Part shown: one piece after another, positions 24,432-32,264 of the stretch
Numbering within the stretch: position 1 is the stretch's first letter
How the letters are laid out: every line of letters starts with the position of its first letter
Assembly (NCBI GenBank): GCA_900545545.1
Contig: UQZO01000001.1
Coordinates: 248,001 to 312,000, forward strand
Direction: 5' to 3'
Length of the DNA: 64,000 bases
Source: an uncultured Subdoligranulum sp.
GTDB taxonomy: Bacteria > Bacillota > Clostridia > Oscillospirales > Ruminococcaceae
The notes under the pieces: generated by a model
The model's database searches: none
The model's input: only the letters and a program-made list of their open reading frames with translations
What the model was told of the DNA's origin: nothing
Program-made: the position numbers and the translations under genes

Positions 24432-25592
24432 ATGGCAGTCTATAAGGAAGAAAAGACCAATACCTGGAGAGCAGTTTACCGCTATACTGACTGGAACGGC
24501 GAGCGCAAGCAGACCCAGAAACGGGGATTCAAGACCAAACGGGAGGCACAAGCCTGGGAGCGGGAACAGCTCAACAAGATCAGCGCTGACCTGGATATGA
24601 CATTCAGGAGCTTCGTGGACCTCTACACGGCGGATATGAAAACTCGGCTTAAGGAAAACACCTGGGCCACCAAGGATCACATCATCCGTACCAAGCTGTT
24701 GCCCTACTTCGGCAGGCTGAAAATGTGTAACATTACTGCCCAGCAGATTATCACCTGGCAGAATGAGATGCTGAACCACAGGGACGAAAATGACAAACCA
24801 TACTCGCCAGTGTATTTAAAGACACTACACAATCAGCTTAGCGCTATCTTTAACCATGCAGTTCGATACTATAATCTCCGCGAAAATCCTTGCAAAAAGG
24901 CTGGTGGTATGGGAAAAAACAAAAACCGGGAGATGATGTTCTGGACCAAGGAGCAGTATCTGAAATTTGCTGAGGTGATGATGGACAAGCCGCTGTCCTT
25001 CTACGCCTTCGAGATGCTCTACTGGTGCGGTATCCGAGAGGGGGAGCTGCTGGCTCTGACCCCGGCAGACTTTGACTTTGAGAAGCGCACCGTATCTATT
25101 AACAAGTCCTATCAGCGGTTGAACGGTCAGGATCTGATTACCACTCCCAAGACGGAAAAGAGCAATCGGGTCATTACTATGCCGCAGTTCCTGGCTGAGG
25201 AAATCCAGGATTACATCAAGATGCTTTACGGCATCGGGCCGGATGACCGGATGTTTACCGTCACCAAGAGTTATCTTCACCGGGAGATGGACCGGGGAGC
25301 CAAAGAAGCCGGGGTACCGCGCATCAGAATCCATGATATTCGTCACAGTGCGGTGTCGCTTCTGATTGACATGGGGTTCTCTGCCACGGCTATCGCAGAC
25401 CGGGTGGGCCATGAGAGCATCGATATCACCTACAACTACGCGCATCTATTTCCGTCCAAGCAGGCAGAAATGGCAGATACAGCCATGCCGATGGAGACGG
25501 TAAAGGCAAAACGGCTGATGCCTTCGGTGATTTTTTTGACCGGCAGCACATCACCGGCTAGCGTCATGGTGGCAGAGCCGCAAACCGAGTAA
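24432..25592 (+). CDS. Tyrosine integrase with a replaced C-terminal tail, element 2
   Basis: 386 residues from ATG 24432 (AAAGGAGGG upstream). Gapless alignment with the element 1 integrase to residue 349 (...AEMAD), with R202, H301, R304, H327 and Y336 all kept. From residue 350 the reading frame runs into antisense MFS transporter DNA, giving a foreign 37-residue tail in place of the natural 19-residue end. The catalytic core is complete, so activity is possible, but the tail and the missing right end argue that the element is stranded. Confidence 0.85.
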   Translation: MAVYKEEKTNTWRAVYRYTDWNGERKQTQKRGFKTKREAQAWEREQLNKISADLDMTFRSFVDLYTADMKTRLKENTWATKDHIIRTKLLPYFGRLKMCNITAQQIITWQNEMLNHRDENDKPYSPVYLKTLHNQLSAIFNHAVRYYNLRENPCKKAGGMGKNKNREMMFWTKEQYLKFAEVMMDKPLSFYAFEMLYWCGIREGELLALTPADFDFEKRTVSINKSYQRLNGQDLITTPKTEKSNRVITMPQFLAEEIQDYIKMLYGIGPDDRMFTVTKSYLHREMDRGAKEAGVPRIRIHDIRHSAVSLLIDMGFSATAIADRVGHESIDITYNYAHLFPSKQAEMADTAMPMETVKAKRLMPSVIFLTGSTSPASVMVAEPQTE

Positions 25593-25930
25593 ACCGCACC
25601 CATGTACAGGCGGATGATGATCAGCACACCAAAAATCGGGAAGGCGATAAAGGCCGGAAAAGACAGGCAGAACAAGGCCAGAAAGAGCAGATATACCCGG
25701 TAACGGTTGAAGGTATCCAGCAGATAACCGGCCACAGGGCGGAACAAAATCGTGGCAACCGACATGGCCGTCAGTACGATGCCGACCCGGGAACCGGTGA
25801 TGCCGATTTCCTGGCAGTAAATGGGGATGATGGGGATGGACGCATAGAATGCGGCCAGCACCAGCAGGTTGGTGATAAAAAGAAGAATAAATCTTCGGTT
25901 CCAAATTTTTTCATTGTTTTCCATGTACAT
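25480..25930 (-). pseudogene. MFS transporter, N-terminal fragment
   Basis: About 150 residues remain of a major facilitator transporter that normally has about 400. ATG 25930 follows AAGGAG; helices 1-5 are visible, including VGIVLTAMSVATILFRPVAG and YLLDTFNRYRVY with the family loop motif. The genuine sequence stops near 25480, where the integrase gene begins, and the frame then reads antisense integrase codons to a stop at 25436. The missing 3' part is not elsewhere in the window. It is divergent from a MarR regulator that probably controlled it. Confidence 0.8.
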
Positions 25931-25965
25931 ATAGCTCCTTTGCAACAGAAAAATATCAAAAAAAT

Positions 25966-25985
25966 ATAGTGGCAATTGCCACTAT
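25966..25985. promoter_or_regulatory. Perfect 20-bp palindrome, MarR operator candidate
   Basis: ATAGTGGCAATTGCCACTAT between the MFS fragment and the MarR gene. A related imperfect site, TGGTTGCAAATGCCAC, lies about 40 bases closer to marR. Length and symmetry fit MarR dimers. Confidence 0.75.
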
Positions 25986-26077
25986 CTATAAGCATAGCAC
26001 GCCGGATCGCGTTCGTCAATATCTGGTTGCAAATGCCACGAAAAGGAAGTATACTGTTGCAAAAGGGGGCTTGTACA

Positions 26078-26521
26078 ATGCTCTACAGTATGGATAGTCC
26101 GTTCAAATCCATCTCCATCCTCTATCGCAAATCGCACATTTGGCTCAACAACGGCTGCGCGCAGTGTCAGCTCACAGCGGCGCAGGCGGTGGTGATCCTC
26201 ATCGTCTGCGATTTTGAAACACTGACGCAGGACGAGATCACCAAGCGTCTGTCGCTGGACAAAAGTGTCATTGCCAAAACGGTGAACAAGCTGGAAGAGA
26301 GCGGTTTTCTGGTCCGCACCACCAATGCCAAAGATAAGCGGACCTATGATATCCGGCCGACGGAAAGTGCCTGGACCGTATACCCGGCCATCAAGCGGGA
26401 AATCGATGCTTGCTTTCAGCGCATGACCCAAAAGATGACCGATGCGGAGCGGGCGGAGTTCAAGCGTTTGCTGATGTTGGCTGCCGAAACAACGATCACG
26501 CAGGAAGAAGAGATGGAGTAA
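26078..26521 (+). CDS. MarR-family regulator
   Basis: 147 residues from ATG 26078 (AAAGGGGG upstream). Winged helix-turn-helix: LTQDEITKRLSLDKSVIAKT, then VNKLEESGFLVR and the wing NAKDKRTYDIRPT. MarR proteins usually repress a neighbouring efflux gene and release DNA on binding a small aromatic compound. The neighbouring MFS gene is now truncated, so the regulator may be an orphan. Confidence 0.88.
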   Translation: MLYSMDSPFKSISILYRKSHIWLNNGCAQCQLTAAQAVVILIVCDFETLTQDEITKRLSLDKSVIAKTVNKLEESGFLVRTTNAKDKRTYDIRPTESAWTVYPAIKREIDACFQRMTQKMTDAERAEFKRLLMLAAETTITQEEEME

Positions 26522-26637
26522 ATACCCAACCGGTCCAACGCGGAAGAACCTGTAAATTCAGCGCAAACGGGCTGGAATCGTGGGGAAAAATCTGCTACAA
26601 TGTAGAAAATCGGATCGGCCAAAGGGGACTTGTGCAA

Positions 26638-27168
26638 ATGCTGTATTCCACAACGTATCCGTCGCCGTTTGGGGAGATTTTTCTGCTTGCCAACGACCAT
26701 GCACTGGTCGGTGCCTGGCTGCCGGGGCAGCAGATCGACCAAACGCTGGCGGCACAGGCGCAAAAGCGGCAAAGTGCTGCGCTTCTGGTGCAGGCGTGCG
26801 GATGGCTGGACCGCTATTTCCGCGGGGAGAAACCCACCCCGCAGGAATTGCCGTTGGAACCGCAGGGAAGTGACTTCCGCCGGATGGTATGGCAAAGATT
26901 GTGTCGGATCCCTTATGGAAAACTGGAAACCTACGGTCAGATTGCCCGGGAAATCGCCCAAAAAAGCGGTGGCAAAATGTCGGCGCAGGCGGTAGGCGGC
27001 GCCGTGGGGCATAACCCGATTTCACTGATCATTCCCTGCCACCGGGTGGTGGGCGCCAATGGCAATCTTGTGGGGTATGGCGGCGGTTTGCCGATGAAGC
27101 GGCGGCTTTTGAAATACGAGGGCGTCGATCTCAGCCGGCTGCACGATCCAAAACCCAGAGCCAAATAA
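26638..27168 (+). CDS. ogt: Methylated-DNA--protein-cysteine methyltransferase
   Basis: 176 residues from ATG 26638 (AAAGGGGAC upstream). It repairs O6-alkylguanine by suicide transfer to its active-site Cys in IPCHRVV. The DNA-binding helix region RIPYGKLETYGQIA and GAVGHNP are intact, and the N-terminal ribonuclease-H-like domain is present. Cytoplasmic, single-turnover DNA repair. Confidence 0.93.
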   Translation: MLYSTTYPSPFGEIFLLANDHALVGAWLPGQQIDQTLAAQAQKRQSAALLVQACGWLDRYFRGEKPTPQELPLEPQGSDFRRMVWQRLCRIPYGKLETYGQIAREIAQKSGGKMSAQAVGGAVGHNPISLIIPCHRVVGANGNLVGYGGGLPMKRRLLKYEGVDLSRLHDPKPRAK

Positions 27169-27225
27169 GACAGAAACAAAATCATGAAGTGGTGACAAGC
27201 AATAAGACTTTACAGGGAGGATGCC

Positions 27226-28188
27226 ATGCGGGAAATTGCAATTACAGAGTTTGATCATTTGAAAATTGGTCAGGCAGAAAACGCGGAGGCAGGGACCGGC
27301 TGCACGGTTTTGCTGCTGGGCCCCGAAGGTGCCCCGGCGGGACTGGATGTGCGCGGAGGCGGCCCGGCTTCCCGGGAAAGTGAGCTGCTCAAACCCATGG
27401 CGGCTGCCGGTGTCATCCATGCCATTCTGCTTTCGGGCGGCAGCGCTTTCGGCCTGGATGCAGCGGGCGGTGTCATGCGTTACTTGGAAGAACGCAACAT
27501 CGGCTTTGATGTGGGTGTGGCCAAGGTGCCGTTGGTCTGCCAGTCCTGCCTGTTTGATCTGACGGTGGCGGATGCCCATACCCGCCCGGATGCGACCATG
27601 GCCTATGCGGCCTGCTGCCATGCGGAAACGGGCAACTACCAGGACGGCAATTTCGGTGCCGGTACCGGTGCCACTGTCGGCAAACTGCTGGGCATGGAAC
27701 ACTGTATGAAATCCGGTATCGGCAGCTTTGCCGTGCAGATCGACGACCTCAAAGTGGGGGCGCTGGTGGCGGTCAATGCACTGGGTGATGTGTACGACTG
27801 GAAAAACGGCTGCAAAGTTGCAGGTTTGTTGGCCGATGACCGCAAGACGTTTCTGGATACCGAACAGGTCGCCTGCCAGAAGATCGATGTGGTGGAGAAT
27901 AAATTCGTGGCCAACACAACGCTGGGCGTTGTAATTACCAATGCGCAGTTTGATAAAACGCGCCTGTGCAAGATTGCCGGTATGGCCCATGACGGGTACG
28001 CCCGTGCCATCCGGCCGGTGCACACAACCGCGGACGGCGACAGCATCTATGCTGTTTCGCTGGGCACGGTGCAGGCCGACCAGGATGTTGTCGGCGCGCT
28101 GGGGGCACAGGTTATGGCAGAAGCTATCCTGCGAGCTGTGCGTGCAGCCCGGCCTGCCTATGGATTGCCGGCTGTTTCGGAGTTGTAA
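27226..28188 (+). CDS. P1-family (DmpA/S58-like) peptidase
   Basis: 320 residues, GGGAGG before the ATG. N-terminal nucleophile hydrolase fold: GTGCTVLLL near the start, VRGGGPASRESELL, ILLSGGSAFGLDAAGGV, and the likely autocleavage site ANTTLGVV, where Thr becomes the nucleophile. The family cleaves small amide or aminopeptide substrates; the natural substrate here is unknown. A terminator follows. Confidence 0.88.
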   Translation: MREIAITEFDHLKIGQAENAEAGTGCTVLLLGPEGAPAGLDVRGGGPASRESELLKPMAAAGVIHAILLSGGSAFGLDAAGGVMRYLEERNIGFDVGVAKVPLVCQSCLFDLTVADAHTRPDATMAYAACCHAETGNYQDGNFGAGTGATVGKLLGMEHCMKSGIGSFAVQIDDLKVGALVAVNALGDVYDWKNGCKVAGLLADDRKTFLDTEQVACQKIDVVENKFVANTTLGVVITNAQFDKTRLCKIAGMAHDGYARAIRPVHTTADGDSIYAVSLGTVQADQDVVGALGAQVMAEAILRAVRAARPAYGLPAVSEL

Positions 28189-28197
28189 AAAGTATAG

Positions 28198-28230
28198 GTT
28201 CCCGCCGTTTTTGCGGCGGGAACTTTTTGT
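28198..28230 (+). terminator. Terminator after the P1 peptidase
   Basis: GTTCCCGCCG/CGGCGGGAAC stem followed by TTTTTGTTTT. Confidence 0.9.
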
Positions 28231-28236
28231 TTTCCG

Positions 28237-28265
28237 TTGCCTTGCCCCGGGTTTCGGGGTATAAT
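28237..28265 (+). promoter_or_regulatory. Promoter of the thiol-ligase pair
   Basis: TTGCCT (28237-28242), 17 bases, TATAAT (28260-28265). Confidence 0.65.
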
Positions 28266-28312
28266 AGGAAAACCGAAAACGGTAAGAATGTAACTGCCAG
28301 GAGCACCAGGAT

Positions 28313-29545
28313 ATGTCGAAACTGGACGAACAGAAAAAGGTACTGATCGAATACTTTCAGCAAGGATGCAAACCGGAAGGAAAACTGACGCTTGGGCTGG
28401 AAGTAGAACATTTTATTACGCATGCTGGCGGGGAGCCGGTCACGTTTGCCGAGGTGCAGAGCGTCATGCGCCAGATGCAGCAGCCCTACGATACCCCGAT
28501 CCTGATTGACGGTGAATATATGGGGTATATGACTGAGTGGTATTCAGTCTCGCTGGAACCGGCCTGCCAGGTGGAAATCAGTATGGCTCCGCAAAGCAGT
28601 GTGGTCAAAATCATGGACCTCTACAATCAGTTCTATCTGCAGCTGGGCATGACACTGGCGGCTCGCGGGTTGCGCGTGTGGACGGTGAGCTACCATCCCA
28701 CTCGCCGGGCGGAAGACCTGCCGCTGATTCCCAAGCAGCGGTATGAAGCGATGGACCGGTATTTCAAAAATACGGGCTCCTGCGGTATCCAGATGATGCG
28801 GGCCACCGCTTCCACACAGCTTTCCATAGACTACTACAGCGAACGCGATTTTGTACAAAAAATGCGGGCGGCCTGCCTGCTGACGCCGTTTTTTGCGCTG
28901 CTCAGCGATAATGCGGTGCGGTATCAGGGCAATCTCAACAACGCCTACAGCGTGCGCACGCGGATCTGGCAGGACGTGGATAATGACCGCTGCGGAGTAC
29001 CGCCCCATCTGATGGACCCGGATTTCGGCTTTGAATCCTATGCCGAAACGGTTCTCACGCGGCCGCTGATCGTATCCCTGCGCGGCAACCGCACCAAGGC
29101 GGTAGGACGCAAGAGCGCCCAGGAAATCTACGGCAGCTACCTGCTGAAAAAAGAGGTGGAGCACGTCCTGTCCATGTTCTTTTTCGACGCGCGCCTCAAA
29201 TCTTATATTGAAATCCGCGGTGCCGATTGCATGCCGCCCAAGTTCATTGCCGCCTATGCGCAGCTGGTCAAAACGATTTTCGGCAGCCAGGCGGCGCTGC
29301 AGAACGTGCTGCGCCACTATGAAGGGGTAAACACCGGCGACATTGCCAACGCAAAGGTGGCCGTCTGCAAAGATGGCTATAACGCCTGGGTTTATGGGCG
29401 GCCCATTGGCAAGGAACTGGCCTGGCTGCTTTTGCAGGCTCGCAGCCGGACGCCTTCTCAGGAAGAGCGCGCGCTGTTGGAGCCGCTGGCCAAACTGATC
29501 GTCACCAAGAAAACCATACGGGAAGAAGAATTCGAAAATGACTGA
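28313..29545 (+). CDS. Glutamate--cysteine ligase-like protein
   Basis: 410 residues. LTLGLEVEHFITHA at the N-terminus carries the Glu residues that hold metal and ATP in glutamate-cysteine ligases; MTEWYSVSLEPACQVEISMA and FDARLKSYIEIRGADCMPP complete the family pattern. The expected reaction joins glutamate to cysteine with ATP. It overlaps the following ATP-grasp gene by 8 bases, and together they could make glutathione or a related thiol. Final substrates are not shown by sequence. Confidence 0.7.
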   Translation: MSKLDEQKKVLIEYFQQGCKPEGKLTLGLEVEHFITHAGGEPVTFAEVQSVMRQMQQPYDTPILIDGEYMGYMTEWYSVSLEPACQVEISMAPQSSVVKIMDLYNQFYLQLGMTLAARGLRVWTVSYHPTRRAEDLPLIPKQRYEAMDRYFKNTGSCGIQMMRATASTQLSIDYYSERDFVQKMRAACLLTPFFALLSDNAVRYQGNLNNAYSVRTRIWQDVDNDRCGVPPHLMDPDFGFESYAETVLTRPLIVSLRGNRTKAVGRKSAQEIYGSYLLKKEVEHVLSMFFFDARLKSYIEIRGADCMPPKFIAAYAQLVKTIFGSQAALQNVLRHYEGVNTGDIANAKVAVCKDGYNAWVYGRPIGKELAWLLLQARSRTPSQEERALLEPLAKLIVTKKTIREEEFEND

Positions 29546-30872
29546 ACGCAAAGAATGGAATCGCGACTACCTCGCAGCGGCCGCATCGGACCCCGAACGC
29601 CTGAAGCGGGAGTTTGATGAGATTACCGAATACATGAAGGCTTCCACGGCAATCCATCACGGGGAGTATGTGCGTACCTGCTATGCGCCCAAGCTGTTTA
29701 CTGAAGAAACCTTCCGCGGCTTCGCAGCGGATATCCGCACGCTGTACGGGATTCTGTCCAAGGTGATGCACGCCTACTATCGGGACCCGGCCTATCGCGC
29801 GCTGTTCGGCTTTGATGCTGTGACGGAAGAGCTGATTCTGCGCGCTGATCCGGATATTTCCCTGCTGCCCATGGCCCGCATCGATTTCTTTTACAACGAA
29901 GAGACCGGCGCCTATAAATACTGTGAATTCAATACCGATGGAACCAGTGCCATGAATGAGGACCGGGAACTCAACCTGGGCCAGCAGCTTTCCACGGTGT
30001 ACAGGGATTTCCGGGCGCAGCACAAGACCCGCACCTGTGAGCTGTTCCACAGCTGGGTAGCGGCCTTGTGTGATGTTTACCGGCGTGCCCGCCATACCGA
30101 AAACCCACCCTATGTGGCCATTGTGGATTTCATGGATTGCGGTACCGTCAACGAATTTGAAGTGTTCCGGAGCTACTTTATCGAAGACGGCGTACCGGCC
30201 GAAGTGTGCGATATGCGCAGCCTGCGGTACAACGCGGCGGAAAAAACGCTGTACGGGCCCGGCGGGCATAAAATTGATGCCATCTACCGCCGTGCCGTGA
30301 CAAGCGATATTCTGGAACGGTACGAGGAATGTGCCGCGCTTCTGGCGGCGGTACGGGAGGATGCCGTGCTGCTGGTGGGGGATTTCCATACCCAGCTGGT
30401 GCACAACAAAACAATTTTCCGCATTCTGCATGAACCGCAGACCCAGGCAATGCTGACCCCGGCAGAGCAGGCGTTTGTGCAGGCGCATGTGCCGCTGACC
30501 AAGACCTTCGCGGCATCGGATATCCCGCGGGTGCTGGCAGATAAGGATGCCTGGATTCTCAAACCGTTGGATTCCTATGCGTCCCGCGGCGTGCATGCCG
30601 GTGTGGAATCCACGCAGGAAGAGTGGGAGCAGATCGTGCGCGCTACTCCTCTGCAGGGATATCTTTTGCAGGAATTCTGCCGCCCCTATGTCACCGAAAA
30701 CTACGGCATCGGGTTGGACGGTACTTTCGGCAAGAATCGCTATTACAACCTGACTGGTATTTATGTGTACGATGGTGTTGCCCAGGGCGTGTATTCCCGT
30801 GTTTCGCTCAGCCCGATCATTTCCAGCCAGTACAGCGAAAAAACACTGCCTACATTGCTGGTGTCGGAATAA
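29538..30872 (+). CDS. ATP-grasp ligase, glutathionylspermidine-synthase-like
   Basis: 444 residues. IDFFYNEETGAYKYCEFNTD followed by GTSAMNED is the substrate/metal motif of the glutathionylspermidine-synthase type, and WILKPLDSYASRGVHAG plus GYLLQEFCRPY supply the ATP-grasp nucleotide site. It is coupled to the glutamate-cysteine ligase gene upstream, so it probably adds a further group to gamma-glutamylcysteine (glycine would give glutathione). It is not a standard GshB or GshF, which makes the product uncertain. Confidence 0.65.
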   Translation: MTERKEWNRDYLAAAASDPERLKREFDEITEYMKASTAIHHGEYVRTCYAPKLFTEETFRGFAADIRTLYGILSKVMHAYYRDPAYRALFGFDAVTEELILRADPDISLLPMARIDFFYNEETGAYKYCEFNTDGTSAMNEDRELNLGQQLSTVYRDFRAQHKTRTCELFHSWVAALCDVYRRARHTENPPYVAIVDFMDCGTVNEFEVFRSYFIEDGVPAEVCDMRSLRYNAAEKTLYGPGGHKIDAIYRRAVTSDILERYEECAALLAAVREDAVLLVGDFHTQLVHNKTIFRILHEPQTQAMLTPAEQAFVQAHVPLTKTFAASDIPRVLADKDAWILKPLDSYASRGVHAGVESTQEEWEQIVRATPLQGYLLQEFCRPYVTENYGIGLDGTFGKNRYYNLTGIYVYDGVAQGVYSRVSLSPIISSQYSEKTLPTLLVSE

Positions 30873-30924
30873 TTTTCAGGTGCGGCAGGCATACTAACCC
30901 CAAATACAATGGGGGGATGACTGC

Positions 30925-31446
30925 GTGCGGGAAACATCATACCATGCCGTAATTACCGAGATGACCGTCCGTGCCCTGTGGGAAACGCAGAACGTCATCG
31001 ACTGCATCCCGGATGAAATGTGGGATAAGCATTATGGCGGCTCGCCTTTGTGGCAGCATCTGTATCATCTGCTGCACAGTCTGGACCAATGGTTCATCAA
31101 TCCGCGGGCCAATGACTTTGTGGAACCGCCGGTGCATGTGCCGGATCTGCAGGATCTGGATATCTACCCGGCGGCCCATCTCGACCGCGGGCAGATGGAT
31201 GCCTATTTTTACACGATCAAGGCCAAGCTCTCCCTGTACCTGACTTCGCTGCACGATGAGGACCTTTTGCAGCGGCCGGAAAACTGCGAATGGACGCGGT
31301 TTACGCTGATTCTTTCGCAGTACCGGCATCTGCACCTGCATCTGGGCATGCTGATGGGCTTTATTGTGGCGGAGATCGGTCTGTGCCCGCGTACACTGGA
31401 ACCGGGGGATGAATTTCCCCGGCCTCCTTATGATCCCTACCGTTGA
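30925..31446 (+). CDS. DinB-like four-helix protein
   Basis: 173 residues from GTG 30925 (GGGGGGAT upstream). LWQHLYHLLHSLDQWF and QYRHLHLHLGML provide the spaced histidines of the DinB/YfiT metal-binding four-helix fold. Relatives act as thiol-dependent transferases, which is notable beside the thiol-ligase pair 50 bases upstream. Function not proven. Confidence 0.65.
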   Translation: MRETSYHAVITEMTVRALWETQNVIDCIPDEMWDKHYGGSPLWQHLYHLLHSLDQWFINPRANDFVEPPVHVPDLQDLDIYPAAHLDRGQMDAYFYTIKAKLSLYLTSLHDEDLLQRPENCEWTRFTLILSQYRHLHLHLGMLMGFIVAEIGLCPRTLEPGDEFPRPPYDPYR

Positions 31447-31461
31447 GGAAAGGAAGGCTCT

Positions 31462-31947
31462 ATGAAGAATTTGTTGTATCTGTTGCCGCTGTGCCTGGTG
31501 GTGCTGGGCGGATGTGCGTCGGCCCCGGTGGATACCACGCCGGTCTGGCAGCAGCAACTGCCGGAAACCGGGGTGGAGATGGAAGTCAGCAACTGTACGC
31601 TGCTGGGGGAAGAGCCGGTCTATTACACACTGGATCGTGACAGCGCCGATCCCTGGGTGGAGCGCCCGGCTCTGCAGACCGAGGGCGTACCGGTGGTCAC
31701 ACTGCGCGGTGTGGAGCCGGAACAGGTGGAACTTCGGTTCGTGGAGAATATCGATACCCTGTATCTGTACTATGACAAAGTCATGCCGCAGCAGGATCTC
31801 GATTACATAGTAACCAAGCCGGAAGACGGCCCCCTGCAATACCGTCTGGATACGGTATACAACTATGAATTTGTGGTCACCACACAAAGCGGAACCGACA
31901 CGATGATCGTGACCTGCCAGCGCGACGGCCTGACAGAAAAGGAATGA
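31462..31947 (+). CDS. Lipoprotein of unknown function
   Basis: 161 residues. Signal peptide MKNLLYLLPLCLVVLGGC with a lipobox (L-G-G-C, lipidation at Cys18), so the protein is anchored outside the membrane. The mature part is acidic and probably beta-rich (TLRGVEPEQVELRFVENIDT). AGGAAAGGAAGG precedes the ATG. It lies 15 bases after the DinB-like gene. No family recognised. Confidence 0.75.
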   Translation: MKNLLYLLPLCLVVLGGCASAPVDTTPVWQQQLPETGVEMEVSNCTLLGEEPVYYTLDRDSADPWVERPALQTEGVPVVTLRGVEPEQVELRFVENIDTLYLYYDKVMPQQDLDYIVTKPEDGPLQYRLDTVYNYEFVVTTQSGTDTMIVTCQRDGLTEKE

Positions 31948-31949
31948 AG

Positions 31950-32195
31950 TCATGACCCCCGGCTAAGCCGGGGGCTTGTGTAAGCCCTAGAAGGGCATCG
32001 TACCGGCAAGCCTCTCAAGAGGCACTGAAAAAGTCGCCACTTGCATCACTTGCCCCACAGCCCGTAAACGGGCGCTATTATCTAAGATCAATTTCCTGAC
32101 AATAGTAAAGTTGTTGATCTCTTCTCGCTTCGCTCGGTGCTTGAAGCTAAAGCTTTTTTACTCTCCCCAGCAGAGCTGGGGGTTCTCATTTTGCT
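31950..32195. mobile_element. Hairpin-rich sequence, possible IS200/IS605-type non-autonomous element
   Basis: Left end hairpin CCCCCGGC-TAA-GCCGGGGG (31956-31974), right end CCCCAGC-AGA-GCTGGGG (32165-32181). Between them are GCCC/GGGC (31984-31996), GCCTCT-CA-AGAGGC (32010-32023), GCCCGT-AA-ACGGGC (32060-32073) and GATCAA/TTGATC (32086-32119). The style matches ends of IS200/IS605 (TnpB-type) elements, but no transposase is present. Confidence 0.5.
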
Positions 32196-32207
32196 AAAGC
32201 ATACAAT

Positions 32208-32252
32208 AGAAAAACGCCCCGGCGGAAAGGTGGATTCCGTCGGGGCGTTCTG
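32208..32252 (-). terminator. Terminator of the MscS gene
   Basis: Stem AACGCCCCG-CGGA with its complement; T-run on the minus strand just after the gene. Confidence 0.85.
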
Positions 32253-32264
32253 GTTATGGAAAAA

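Larger units (their letters stand above)
23247..25479. mobile_element. Integrative element 2, remnant with only the recombination module
   Basis: It has the same gene order as the left end of element 1 (terminator, leftward XRE, operator, leader ORF, excisionase, integrase), with strong protein similarity. Homology stops at about 25479 in the integrase 3' end, where sequence of an MFS transporter gene begins. No right-end core was found, so the cargo and right boundary appear to be deleted. Confidence 0.7.

Noticed and set aside
7701..25480. Island as a prophage
   Set aside because: Repressor, excisionase and integrase are present, but there are no capsid, terminase, tail or lysis genes.
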